64,000 nucleotides of DNA from Betaproteobacteria bacterium (GCA_016720925.1 JADKJR010000007.1:124001-188000); one strand, 5' to 3'; positions 35,112 through 44,637 are shown, counted from the stretch's first letter. Numbers and translations are program-made. Notes: a model not told the origin generated them from the letters alone.

Positions 35112-36587
35112 CTAAAGCTTCTCTTCAATCGTCTCAACCAGTCGCTTCAACGTCTCCACCCGCGCCCACGGCTTATCGTCTGAGGCGATGACGTTCCACT
35201 TCGCGATGTCCGTGGACGTGCGATCGATCATGTCAGCCACGGCGCGTTCGTAGGCGGGCCATTTCTTGCGGTTGCGCCAATCCTCTTCGGTGATCTTGAA
35301 TTGCTTGTGGGGCGTCTTGGCGCGCTCCTTGAAGCGCTTGAGCTGCTCGGCCTGGCTGATGGCCAGCCAGAATTTGGCGACGATGGCGCCGCCGTCGGCG
35401 AGCTGCTCTTCAAATTCGTTGATCTCGTGATAGGCGCGCTGCCAGTCTTCATCGCGGCAGAATTTCTCAACCCGCTCCACCAGCACCCGGCCATACCATG
35501 AACGATCAAAGATGACCGCGTGGCCATGTGGCGGAACGTGCCGCCAGAATCGCCACAGATACGGCTGTACGCGCTCTTCGTCGCTCGGCGCCGCGATTGG
35601 CACGATGTGATAAAAGCGCGCATCCATCGCCCGTGTGATGCGGCGAATGGTACTGCCTTTGCCGGCTGCGTCCATGCCTTCAAACACCATGACGATGGAG
35701 CGGTCGCGCATTTTTTTGTGGCGGGTGAGGAGGTTCAGCTCGCCCTGCAGTTTGTCGAGCTGTTTTTGATAATTGGCGTGTTCGAGCTTGCGCGAGTAAT
35801 CGGCGGTATTGAGCACGTCGAGTCTGTCGATGCTCGGTTGCGGCAGCGGTTCGGTCGCTGCAATCACCTTGGCGGGCCCCTTCAGTCTGCCTTCCATCGC
35901 ATCCAGCAGCATGCGTCCGGCGGTCAGTGAACGATACGCGTGATTGGTGCCTTCGATGATGTTCCATGGCGCTCCGCCCGTGGAGGTTTCGCGCAGCGCC
36001 AGTTCGCAGACCTTGACGAATTCGTCGTAGTGTTTGAAATGTTGCCAGTCATCCCTGGTCACGCGCCAGGCGGTTTTCTTTTTTTCCGACAGCAACTTGA
36101 GGCGTGCCTTTTGCGCATTCTGGGATAGATGAAACCACAGCTTCACGATCAACGCGCCTTCCGCCACCAGCATGCGCTCGTGATCGCGAATCCGCGCCAG
36201 GCGCTGCTGGAATTCCGCGCGGCCTTCGCTTTCCATGACACGCTGCAGAATGGGGTCCGTGTACCACGAACCGAACAAAATGCCGATGCGCCCCTTCGGC
36301 GGCAGCGATGTCCAGAAGCGCCACATCTCGGGGCGGGCGAGCTCAGCGTCGGTGGAAGCGCCAAACGCATGGGTATGAATGTGCCGAGGGTCCATCCACT
36401 CGTTGAACAGATTGACGGTCTCGCCCTTGCCCGCGCCGTCCACGCCGTTGACCAGGATGATCACGGGGAATTTGCTTTTATCGAGCAAGCGGTATTGCGC
36501 ATCGAGCAGGGCGCGGCGGAGCTTGGGCTCCTCCTTCTCGAACTCGGATTTCTTCAGCTTGTGGCCGATTTCGGCGGATTCAAACAC
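35112..36587 (-). CDS. pap: Polyphosphate:AMP phosphotransferase (two-domain PPK2, class II)
   Basis: A soluble enzyme that uses polyphosphate to phosphorylate AMP to ADP. The 491 residues hold two PPK2 domains in tandem, each with a Walker A: VNGVDGAGKGETVNLFNEW (about 46) and FEGMDAAGKGSTIRRITRAMD (about 300), and the lid DRSWYGRVLVERVEKFC in the C-terminal domain. In the N-terminal domain the corresponding segment is FGSWYTDPILQRV, so it has lost the Asp-Arg and is probably regulatory or inactive. This matches class II Pap of Acinetobacter and Pseudomonas. It stands alone. Confidence 0.92.
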   Translation of the reverse strand: MFESAEIGHKLKKSEFEKEEPKLRRALLDAQYRLLDKSKFPVIILVNGVDGAGKGETVNLFNEWMDPRHIHTHAFGASTDAELARPEMWRFWTSLPPKGRIGILFGSWYTDPILQRVMESEGRAEFQQRLARIRDHERMLVAEGALIVKLWFHLSQNAQKARLKLLSEKKKTAWRVTRDDWQHFKHYDEFVKVCELALRETSTGGAPWNIIEGTNHAYRSLTAGRMLLDAMEGRLKGPAKVIAATEPLPQPSIDRLDVLNTADYSRKLEHANYQKQLDKLQGELNLLTRHKKMRDRSIVMVFEGMDAAGKGSTIRRITRAMDARFYHIVPIAAPSDEERVQPYLWRFWRHVPPHGHAVIFDRSWYGRVLVERVEKFCRDEDWQRAYHEINEFEEQLADGGAIVAKFWLAISQAEQLKRFKERAKTPHKQFKITEEDWRNRKKWPAYERAVADMIDRTSTDIAKWNVIASDDKPWARVETLKRLVETIEEKL

Positions 36588-36849
36588 GCGGCACCTCCTA
36601 GTTGTACGAATTGGGAAAACGGCATCAGATAATTTTCGAGTGTCCCGCGGATTTCGCGCAGCAACGTTGATTTGTGTCAGCGATTGCGCATTCCGTGCAC
36701 GTCAACGGCCACTGTCCAAATCGTGATGAAGTCGTCATGCTGCGACACGTCGATGATATCCACTACAATCTGCACGTGGTTGTCGTTCTAGACTGGTAAA
36801 GCCGGTCGAGATCAAAACGCGCGGTCAGAATAAGTGGATTAATAGGCAT

Positions 36850-37260
36850 ATGGCACTGTTTGGATTGTTTGGCGGCAACAAGAAGGGATACCCCTCGCCG
36901 TGGCTGCAATTGACGGTCGTCTACGCGACAGCCAGGGAAGGGTTGCAGCCCGATGACGCATTTGCACTTCGAGGCAAGATTGTCTCCGCGCATCCGATCG
37001 GTTTTGAGTTCATGAATGCTGACTCATTTGTGGCTTTCTACCCGGGAAACGCATCGGGCCTTGAAGCAGGGACACAGCTCGCGGAAACGCTTCGTGGCGT
37101 CGCACGCGACAAATCACTGCCGGCCTTTGGCGTGGCCGTGTTGCAAGGAGAGTGTCTCGCACAGGTGCGCGGTTCCGGGCGTTTTGTCGCCAAACCAGTG
37201 GGCACCGTTATCTCCCAGGCGATGAAACTGGCTATTGAGCAAGCGGAAAGCGATGCGTAA
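36850..37260 (+). CDS. Conserved hypothetical protein
   Basis: A 136-residue protein: MALFGLFGGNKKGYPSP, a beta-rich middle (WLQLTVVYATAREGL, IGFEFMNADSFVAFYPGNASG) and a C-terminal helix. I do not recognise a family. It has no signal peptide or membrane helix and is likely cytoplasmic. The codon use resembles its neighbours. It is preceded by 262 bp (36588-36849) without a gene, in which I see no clear promoter, and followed by an interrupted acyltransferase gene in the same direction. Confidence 0.65.
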   Translation: MALFGLFGGNKKGYPSPWLQLTVVYATAREGLQPDDAFALRGKIVSAHPIGFEFMNADSFVAFYPGNASGLEAGTQLAETLRGVARDKSLPAFGVAVLQGECLAQVRGSGRFVAKPVGTVISQAMKLAIEQAESDA

Positions 37261-37333
37261 ATATTGCGCGCACAGGAATGCATAGCGCATTGCGCCAAGC
37301 AACCGGCGCGCACGCTTTACTGACGGCGCAATC

Positions 37334-38550
37334 GTGACTTCGCCAGCCGCGGACGCGCCGCAGCAACCGGCGGCATCGGTTCCTCCGACGTTGCCGACGC
37401 ATTTTCCCGCGCTGGACGGATTGCGCGGACTGGCCATTCTGCTGGTATTGGTCCACATGTTGAACTTGTTTGAGCCGCAGCCGGGTCTGGCTGCCTATGT
37501 CGTTGGCCGCATCAGTAACGTCGGCTGGACTGGCTTACAGCTATTTTTTGTGTTGAGTGGATTCCTGATCACCGGCATCCTGCTCGATACGCAGCGTGCG
37601 AAGAATTATTATTCCGGCTTCTACGCGCGGCGTGCGCTACGTATTTTCCGCTCTACTTCACCGTGTTGGCGGTAGCTTTTATTATCCTGCCTTCGATAGG
37701 AGCCGTGCCGCCAAAGATCGCGCATGATCAACCCAATCAGTTCTGGCTGTGGACATATCTTTCAAACTGGTCGGCAATATTCGGATTGGACAGCAAGGCA
37801 TTCCCGCACTTCTGGTCGCTGGCGGTTGAAGAGCAGTTCTATTTTGTGTGGCCATTCCTGTTTCGTTCGCGCAGCCCCGAACAATGTTTTCGATTCTGCT
37901 TGTAGGTTGCGGTGATGAGGCTTCTATTGCGCTACGTCCTTGCGTGGACCCGGACATCGGACGATGCGATTTATCTGAATGCGTTTTGCCGGATGGATGC
38001 ACTGGCGCTCGGGGGAGCAGCGGCAGCGGCCTTTCGCATACCGGCATGGAAAGACCGGCTCATTGCGATGCACAAACGATTCCTGCTTTGGACCATCATG
38101 ATGACGCTGTTCGGACTGGGCGTGACGCGAGGCTTCTGGAACGGCACGCTAGTGGGCGAGACGATCGGTTATACGATCGTGTCGCTGATATTTGTGCTGT
38201 TTCTCGTCGCGGCTGCGGGCGCCGATGCGGCGGGCGCGTCCGGGTGGAGTGCCGGACTGCGCCTTCGACCGCTGCGGGCCATCGGGAAATACAGTTACGC
38301 GATGTACGTCTTCCATAAGCCGCTGCACGACTACGTCGGCAGACCGCTAGTGGTTGCGCTTAATTTCGATGCGTCGCATTCAATATTGTTGAACACGGTA
38401 TATGTGACCGCTGGCATTATTGTGACGTTTACCGCTGCACTCATTTCATGGCACCTGTTTGAAAAACATTTCCTGCGGATGAAACGTTTTTGTGCCGGCG
38501 CATTGAGACAGATTTTGAGCGCCAAGTCATCACACTTACGGAGGCAATAG
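37334..38550 (+). pseudogene. Acyltransferase 3 (OafA/YrhL type) membrane O-acyltransferase, interrupted
   Basis: A ten-helix inner-membrane acyltransferase that would acetylate a surface sugar. The first frame reads HFPALDGLRGLAILLVLVHM (catalytic-type opening), FFVLSGFLITGILLDTQRAKNYYSGFYARRALRIF. A one-base shift near 37645 then gives PLYFTVLAVAFIIL, FPHFWSLAVEEQFYFVWPF (the SLAVEEQFYL motif), and a TAG at 37903-37905 interrupts that frame. It continues in the same frame to 38550 (IYLNAFCRMDALALGGAAAA, RPLRAIGKYSYAMYVFHKPL). Restored, it is about 405 residues. Two lesions suggest true decay or local error; it would be non-functional as read. Confidence 0.8.
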
Positions 38551-39039
38551 AAGCGCACAGGGATTGTTTGCCTGGCAATTTTTCTTGGCATTGCGCTTGG
38601 CGCTGTCGCGTATGCCCAACCAGTGGTTTACGTCGTGCGCCACGGCGAAAAACTTGACGACAGCAAGGATCCGCCGTTGTCTGTCGCTGGCCAAGAGCGC
38701 GCAGCCCGGTTGGCGAGGATGCTGGCCGCGTCTGGCGTGAGGGGAATCTACACAACCCAGTATCAGCGCACGATCCTGCATGCCGCGCCGGTCGCACGTG
38801 CCCTGAACGTTACGCCGATCGTCCATCCCGCCGCTGACACGCCGGGCTTGGCGAAAAAAATTGCGGCGTATGGCGCTGATGAGGTTGTGCTGGTGGTCGG
38901 TCACGGCAATACCGTGCCGGAAATCTTGAAGGCTTTGGGGCACAGCAATCCGGTAAAGATTGATGAGACGGAATTCGACAACTTGTTTGTGTTGGTCCCG
39001 GGGATAAAGGCTCCCGTTGTCGTGCGTCTCAAATATTGA
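38551..39039 (+). CDS. Exported SixA/phosphoglycerate-mutase-like histidine phosphatase (start codon disrupted)
   Basis: Histidine phosphatase with the RHG motif in VYVVRHGEKLDDSKDPPLSVAGQERAARLARML, then YTTQYQRTILHAAPVARAL and VVGHGNTVPEILKALG. Upstream codons in the same frame encode KRTGIVCLAIFLGIALGAVAYAQP, a Sec signal peptide, but no start codon precedes it: the sequence reads GGAGGCAATAGAAGCGC. Deleting one A would give ATG AAG CGC with a perfect ribosome site, so the start seems to have been lost by a single-base insertion. GTG 38623 would yield a protein without its signal. It follows the acyltransferase gene. Confidence 0.75.
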   Translation, partial: KRTGIVCLAIFLGIALGAVAYAQPVVYVVRHGEKLDDSKDPPLSVAGQERAARLARMLAASGVRGIYTTQYQRTILHAAPVARALNVTPIVHPAADTPGLAKKIAAYGADEVVLVVGHGNTVPEILKALGHSNPVKIDETEFDNLFVLVPGIKAPVVVRLKY

Positions 39040-39061
39040 ATTCAATCGTATACGTCACCGC

Positions 39062-39570
39062 ATGAAAGTGCTCGAGACCGACCGGTTGCTGATTCGCTGG
39101 CTTACTATTGACGATGCGCCATTCATACTTAAATTGGTGAATGAGCCTGCATGGTTGCGATTCATCGGTGATCGCGGCGTGAAAATATCGAGGACGCGCG
39201 CGACTATTTGCTGAAAGGGCCGCTCGCAATGTACGCGCGACTGGGCTTTGGACTTTATCTGACAGCATTAAAAGAGAGCGGCATGCCAATCGGCATGTGT
39301 GGACTAATCAAGCGCGGCACGTTGCCGGATGTGGATATCGGCTTCGCGCTGCTGCCTGAATTCTGGGGATACGGATACGGTCTGGAAGCGGCGAGGGCCG
39401 TGCTCAACCACGGAAAAAACCAGTTTGGGCTGACGCGCATCGTGGCGATTACGTCGCCAGACAATGTGGATTCCATCAGGCTGCTGGGGAAAGCCGGATT
39501 CTTATTCGAAAAAGTGGTCAGCTTGACGGATGGGGAACCAGCGGTGAATTTATACGCATGCAGAATGTGA
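39062..39570 (+). CDS. GNAT N-acetyltransferase, RimJ/RimL type (frameshifted)
   Basis: Acetyltransferase of the ribosomal-protein-alanine type. The first frame from ATG 39062 gives VLETDRLLIRWLTIDDAPFILKLVNEPAWLRFIGDRGV and stops at 39214. The other frame gives NIEDARDYLLKGPLAMYARLGFGLYLTALKES, IGMCGLIKRGTLPDVDIGFALLPEFWGYGYGLEAARAVL, and SIRLLGKAGFLFE. The break is near 39180 (GTGAAAATATC, expected GTGGAAAATATC), a single missing G. Restored length is about 170 residues, normal for the family. REP-like copy E begins at its stop codon. Confidence 0.78.
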
Positions 39571-39600
39571 AATACAAGCACTGGAGCGGCTTCCGAGGTC
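39570..39600. repeat. REP-like palindromic element, copy E, left arm
   Basis: TACAAGCACTGGAGCGGCTT matches the left arm of the family. Its partner arm is not 30 nt away as in other copies but about 1,020 nt away at 40625-40656, beyond a G/C-only tract. It starts at the last base of the GNAT stop codon. Confidence 0.7.
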
Positions 39601-40624
39601 ATCCGCCACAAGCACGAGCCCCGGCGCGGGTGGGGGGTGGATGCCACCCCATAAGGGGGAGGGGACCCCGGGGGGCGGGGGGGGAGGGGGTTGGACCTTT
39701 TTTTGGAGGCGCCGTTTTTTTGGGTGCCGATGTTGTCCGCGCTGGCCCCTGGGAGGACCGGGGCGCGGCCCGCGGTTTGGGTTTGTTTGGCGCCGGGCGG
39801 GTGGGGGGGGGGGGGGGCGGGGGGGGGCCCCCCGCCCCTGGGGGGGGGGCGGGGGGGGGGGGGCCCGCGCCGCGGGGGGGGGGGGCGGGGGGGGGGGGGG
39901 GGCCTTCAAGCCCGCCGGTGGCCCTGCTGGCCGGTGGGGCCGCTTTCCCCGCCCGGAGGGGCGGGCCACTCCAAGCCCGGGCCCGGCCCCCTGGGGCGGG
40001 GGGGGGGGCCGGCCCCGCCTCTTGCCGCTGGTCGTGGCGGCCGCCGGGGGGCGGCGGCCGGCCCGGCAGGGTGGCGCCCGCGGGCCGGGGGTCGCTCGAC
40101 CGCCCCCGGCCCGGCCCCCGGGCGCCCGGGGGGCGCGGGGGGGGGCCCGGGGGTGGGGGCGGGGGGGGGGGGCGCCGGCCCGGCGGCGGCGCGGCGGGGC
40201 CCCGCGGCGGGGCGGGGAGCCGGGATGCGGGCGCGCTCCCCGCGCGCCGCCCCCCGGCCCGCCCCCGGCCCCCCGGCCCCCCCCCCGCCCCCCGCCCCTC
40301 CCACCCCGGCCCCCACCCCGGCCGGCCTCCCCCCCCGCCGCGCCGCGCGGCGCCGCGGGGGGCCGGGGGGCCCGGGGAACGCGGGGGCAATCGGGCCCCC
40401 CTGCCCCGCGCCCGCGGGGCGCGCGGGCCGGCAATGAATGGACGGCCGCGCCCGCCCCGCGCGCCGGGCGGGCCGCGCCGGCCTCCCCCCACCGCGCCGC
40501 GGGGGGGGCCGCGGGGGGTTCACGCGCGGGGGGGGGGGCCCGAAGCCCGGTCTCCGGTCGCCTCAGGAACAAAGGGACAGGGGGGCCGCGCCCCCCCAAG
40601 CACGGGGGTGGTGGGTCGCGGACG
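39601..40624. other. Abnormal G/C-only low-complexity tract (likely assembly artefact)
   Basis: About 1 kb made almost wholly of G and C, with many runs of 6-16 G (for example around 39805-39900) and C-rich blocks (around 40255-40340). A and T are scarce after about 39640. It creates long overlapping open frames on both strands only because stop codons need A and T; these have no sensible protein composition (Gly/Pro/Arg/Ala only). Nothing else in the window resembles it. It sits where the loop of REP-like copy E should be. I find no gene in it, and between here and 40707 only the right arm of the repeat. Confidence 0.8.
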
Positions 40625-40656
40625 GGCCTCCAAGCGCCGCACCAGTGCTTGTGTTT
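40625..40656. repeat. REP-like palindromic element, copy E, right arm
   Basis: CGCCGCACCAGTGCTTGTGT is the right arm. Its reverse complement matches the left arm at 39570-39600 (ACAAGCACTGG-GCGGC). It lies about 50 nt from the 3' end of the minus-strand DUF418 gene, so copy E originally separated two convergent genes. Confidence 0.7.
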
Positions 40657-40707
40657 CATCTGCGCATTGGTAATTGTGCGCGCTGATTGGCGCGCGAGTT
40701 TCCGCAC

Positions 40708-41911
40708 TTACAGACGTGGCAGTCGATGCGGAGCGGGCGCATAGGTGTAACGGCGCCAAAGCGTTTCCAGAGGCCCGGGAATGTCGTAGCGCTGCATCAT
40801 GTGGCTGGCCGCGAGTAGCGATGCATAGATGGCGATTGCGATCGCGAGCAAGTCGGCGGGACCGGAAGTGGCGCCTAACCCGAATCCGAATCCGCTTAAC
40901 AGTACCGCCATCGCAATTGATTGGCTGATGTAAAGCGTCAACGCCACGCGTCCAGCAGGAGCGAGCAGCAGCACGATCTTCCGGCCGGCGCCGTCGCCAC
41001 CGTGCAGTGCAAAGGCGGCGATGAAGCTGATCGACATTATTGGCGCAAGCTCTCCCGTACCATGACATGGCCGCGTATGTAGGCGATGTCCAGGGTTGCT
41101 GCGACGCATGCCACTGTAGCATCGCGTAAACAACATTGACCGGAATGCCGATCCACAGGCCGAACCGCATCATCTTTTGCCAGAAATGCCGGTGCCGCCC
41201 GGGCCTTCGCAACAAACCGAGTTGGGCGGTGATCGCACCAAGCAGAAAGATCACCATGAAATGCGGCACCAGCATGACGAATCCCGCCGTCACGATGGCG
41301 AAATCCTTTATGCGCCGAATTGTCGCGTCGACATAGCCGCCCTGGGCGAAGGCCGCGAAGGCGCGCGCCACGTCGGTCTGGAGTGACTGTTTCCTGGCAA
41401 GCAATTCGCCCGGTTCGGCGACAAATGCGCCCGCAGCCGTCAAACCGCCCATCACCACGATGAGCACTATCGCAATGATGAACCAGAATTTTGCGGCGGT
41501 AAGCAACTTCCGTGGACCGCGCCCCGCGTAGCGCCGCAAGATGTAGCCGGCAAGCGCATACCGGGTCAGGATATCGCCGAACCACAACAGCGCGCTGTGC
41601 AGAATACCCATGAACAGCATGGCATTCATGCGCCGCAGGAATCGTGTGCCCACCGGTTCACCGCCGGCGATCCAGCGCCGCGTTTGCACGGCGAAGCCAT
41701 AGCCGAAACAGAAACTGAAGATCGGATAGAACTTGAATTCGAACAGGAACGCGGTCAGCAAAACGGTGAGATGATCGGCGCGTGTACTTTGTGACGAGAG
41801 AATGCCCAGCGACGGCGCGCTGAGCCCGGTGACGTAGCCCTGGATATTCACCGCCAGAATGCCGAACAGCGCGAAGCCGCGCAGCGCGTCGATGAGTGGA
41901 TCGCGCGGCAT
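40708..41911 (-). CDS. DUF418 family membrane protein (frameshifted)
   Basis: A polytopic inner-membrane protein of about 400 residues (YeiB/DUF418 type), possibly a transporter or acyltransferase relative; function unknown. The N-terminal part (DPLIDALRGFALFGILAVNIQGY, then FSFCFGYGFAVQTRRW, LRRMNAMLFMGILHSALLWFGDILTRYALAGYILR) is in the frame from ATG 41911. The C-terminal part (GELAPIMSISFIAAFALH, GRVALTLYISQSIAMAVLLSG, RYDIPGPLETLWRRYTY) is in another frame, joined near 41055. One base change restores the family pattern. Its ATG overlaps the DUF3429 stop by 1 nt. Confidence 0.82.
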
Positions 41912-42354
41912 CAGGTGCGCATCAGCGCGGCGGTCAGGGAAGCGATAACGACGGGAGTGATTATGCTTCGCAGGCGGAAAAACCAGTGGGGAATCAGTTT
42001 CTGAAGGTGTAGCAACGCGTCGATGAGCCAGACGAAACCGAATAGAAAGATCGCCACGATCAGTCTGGCGGCGGGCGTGTCGAGGAACAGCATCGCCCAG
42101 GACAGCAGCGATGGTACGACCGACAGCAGGAACAGGGTTCGCGCGCTTTTCGGCGCGGTTTCACTGACGGATACGCCGGTGCCCCATTGGATTCCACCGA
42201 GGAATGACAGGATGATCGCGGCATAAGTGATGATGGCCTGCAGCGCGGGAGCGGCATAGGCCGAAGGGCCAAACCAGAGGGTCGCGGCACCGGCGATGAA
42301 AGGAAATGTGCCCGCCAAGCCAAGCAAATGGGGGAGGCGCAATGATTGGGACAT
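41911..42354 (-). CDS. DUF3429 family membrane protein
   Basis: A 147-residue membrane protein with four or five helices: LLGLAGTFPFIAGAATLW, AAPALQAIITYAAIILSFLGGIQWG (the FLGGIQWG motif is characteristic), ARTLFLLSVVPSLLSWAML and RLIVAIFLFGFVWLIDALL. Function is unknown. It is translationally coupled to the downstream DUF418 gene (stop and start share one base). Confidence 0.87.
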   Translation of the reverse strand: MSQSLRLPHLLGLAGTFPFIAGAATLWFGPSAYAAPALQAIITYAAIILSFLGGIQWGTGVSVSETAPKSARTLFLLSVVPSLLSWAMLFLDTPAARLIVAIFLFGFVWLIDALLHLQKLIPHWFFRLRSIITPVVIASLTAALMRT

Positions 42355-42468
42355 GGATATTGAACACAGGCCGGGAAATAGGGGAAGAAACGCACGCCAT
42401 GATACCTTGCACCGGGTCGAACTTCGCGATCGCGGCGGCAGACCGCGCGCTTGAATCGCGGTTGCCGG

Positions 42469-44637
42469 TCAGCGCATGCGTTTGGCGCCAATATCAATAC
42501 GGGTTACGTCACGTGTTGAAACGGATGCGTTGATCTTCTGCTCCGTGTCCACGGACCAGGGCAAAGGCAAATCATCCTGAATGACACTCAGTGTATGCGG
42601 GCCGGATACAACGGTGGGGAATTCGAAACCACCAAACGCATTGGTTCGGGTGCTGTATTTTCCATCAAGCAAGACCGTGACATTGGCGGCGCCGCTTTCG
42701 TTGCCGTCACGCAGGCCATTGCCGTTGGTGTCCAGGTATACGGTGCCTTCGATCCGGCCCGCGCCGCTGCCCGGCGGGCCGCCGAGCGGAGTGGTGGGCG
42801 ATCCTGCGCTTGCGCTGTAGCGGAGCATCAGGAAGAAACCTCGATCGCTGGGCCGCGTGCGGATGATGTCAGGAACCACCAGCGGACTTTGCACCGCAAC
42901 TGTGTCGGTGAGGATGCCGCGATTTTCATACAAGGAACCGCCGAAAGACCATTCGCGGTTGATTTGCCAGTCCAGTCCGATATTCGTTGCCAGTGTCGTG
43001 CCGTGGTTGATGCTGTCTCCCGTGACATTGCGCGCGCGCAGGCTACCTTGCAGGGACAGTCGAGTCATCAACGGTACTCGTCCGTTCAGTCCGATCGCCA
43101 CGGCATTTTCGCGCGGACGTGGCGTGTCAATCGATGCTGCGACGGTTCGCAATTGCTCAAGACTGAGTGACGTCGACACGGAATAGCCATTCTCGGCAAA
43201 TATCGAATGATCGAAGGTCACTGCCCGGCTACTTTGGCCGCGTTGTGTCGACGCGGCGTCGAGCTGAACGCGCGAGATTCCCAGCGTGTTTTGCCATTGC
43301 GCGTAGCCAAATATCGAAGCGCTGGTGGCGCCATAGTCGCGGAAGGCAAATCCGCCGCCAGTCGACACGCCCGCGCTCAACAGGCGCCGTGCGCTGGCAC
43401 TTGCATACCAACCGCTCGGGCTCAATCCCGACACGCTTGCGAATGATTCAATGTTGGCGGACAGATCCCAACGCAAGGAATGGTAGTCATAGCGATAACT
43501 GGCGCCTTGCAGATCGGCCGCAAGCGGCCGGTCAATCCAGGTCAGTCCCTCGGTAAAACGGAAAACCGATGCTTGATGATGTTGTCCACCATCTCGCCAG
43601 ATGGCGTCGGCCCATATTCCTGTGGCATTGGCGCCGGAGGCGCTGGAGCCGATGGCGCTGGCCTGCCAACTCGCGCCCGTCGTCCGTTCATTTTGCGCGA
43701 CGCTGAAATAGAACCCGCGCGGGCTGATACGCGATGCCTCATTCGCGCTGTCGCGCGCAGTTGGTGCAATTTCAGGCAGGATGTCGCTGCCCTGCGCGAT
43801 GGCCGCGGCGGCAGTCAATTCACCGAGCGATGCCTGGGCAAACAAGCTGCTTGTCTGTCCGCCCAGCCGCACAAAACGTGACTGTGGAAAGCCCTCGAAT
43901 CGACCCGGCTCGCCGGCACTGGCACCGAGCACCAGCGCGTTGCTGCCCTGATTACGCCAAATCGTCGATGCGCCCAATACCTGTGTTGCGGGCAGTGCGA
44001 GCCGGCTGTTTCGCCGCGCCAGTTCCGGCACCAGCAGGTTGGTGGTTCCAAGCGCATTGTCGGTGCGCCAGCCGCCGTCGAACGGCAAACCGGTTTGCCG
44101 CAGGCTCCAGCTGGTCAAGCCGTTTACGTTACGGCCACCGAGAGCCAGCGCATGGACCGACAAAGCGCCGAGATTCGGTGTCTCAAGAAAGACATCGATC
44201 TGGATGCCCTGCGTGTCCGTCCGGGAGTTGCCAGATGCGGCTGAGACATTCTGCGTAGATTGTAAATTGCGCGTAAGTTGCAGCGAAATACCGCGCGGCC
44301 AACCCTTTGCATCATATTCGGCAGGGGTCGTTTCAGAATCGTCTTGTGGCGATACACCTTCCATCACCCGGTCTACATAGGGTTGGTGCCCGGCGATTAC
44401 CTGCTTTGAGTCCGCTACGGCGGACGGGTTCAATGCTGCGCTTTGCTGCGCATGAGCAGGTCGCGCAATGAGAACGGCTGTGTATGCGGTGGCGGCTAAC
44501 GGCAAGAACAGATGCAGCCATTCTCGCCCACGCCCGCCTCGCCGGCTACTTCGTCGCGGCGCCAGGAGCAAGGATTTTCGCTTTCGCTGTGGAGTCCGCC
44601 TTGTTCGCGATCGGTGCGGGCTTGGCGACTGGCGCAT
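42469..44637 (-). CDS. Usher-like outer-membrane barrel protein with C-terminal SdrD/Cna-B-like domain
   Basis: A 722-residue exported protein, last gene of a fibre operon. After a long basic leader and signal segment (to about 65, ARPAHAQQ) come repeated amphipathic strands rich in Gly, Ser and aromatic residues (about 95-620), as in an outer-membrane beta-barrel. From about 630, GRIEGTVYLDTNGNGLRDGNESGAANVTVLLDG and TNAFGGFEFPTVVSGPHTLSV are a typical SdrD_B/Cna-B-type repeat with Asp-rich Ca-binding loop. FimD-type plug motifs are not evident. The context (chaperone, pilins) says usher. The ATG at 44637 lies 92 nt inside the chaperone gene; a later start is possible. Confidence 0.7.
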   Translation of the reverse strand: MRQSPSPHRSRTRRTPQRKRKSLLLAPRRSSRRGGRGREWLHLFLPLAATAYTAVLIARPAHAQQSAALNPSAVADSKQVIAGHQPYVDRVMEGVSPQDDSETTPAEYDAKGWPRGISLQLTRNLQSTQNVSAASGNSRTDTQGIQIDVFLETPNLGALSVHALALGGRNVNGLTSWSLRQTGLPFDGGWRTDNALGTTNLLVPELARRNSRLALPATQVLGASTIWRNQGSNALVLGASAGEPGRFEGFPQSRFVRLGGQTSSLFAQASLGELTAAAAIAQGSDILPEIAPTARDSANEASRISPRGFYFSVAQNERTTGASWQASAIGSSASGANATGIWADAIWRDGGQHHQASVFRFTEGLTWIDRPLAADLQGASYRYDYHSLRWDLSANIESFASVSGLSPSGWYASASARRLLSAGVSTGGGFAFRDYGATSASIFGYAQWQNTLGISRVQLDAASTQRGQSSRAVTFDHSIFAENGYSVSTSLSLEQLRTVAASIDTPRPRENAVAIGLNGRVPLMTRLSLQGSLRARNVTGDSINHGTTLATNIGLDWQINREWSFGGSLYENRGILTDTVAVQSPLVVPDIIRTRPSDRGFFLMLRYSASAGSPTTPLGGPPGSGAGRIEGTVYLDTNGNGLRDGNESGAANVTVLLDGKYSTRTNAFGGFEFPTVVSGPHTLSVIQDDLPLPWSVDTEQKINASVSTRDVTRIDIGAKRMR

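Noticed and set aside
39641..40744. Long overlapping open frames on both strands (over 350 codons)
   Set aside because: They exist only because the tract has almost no A or T to make stop codons. Products are Gly/Pro/Arg/Ala strings with no fold, and several frames are open at once.
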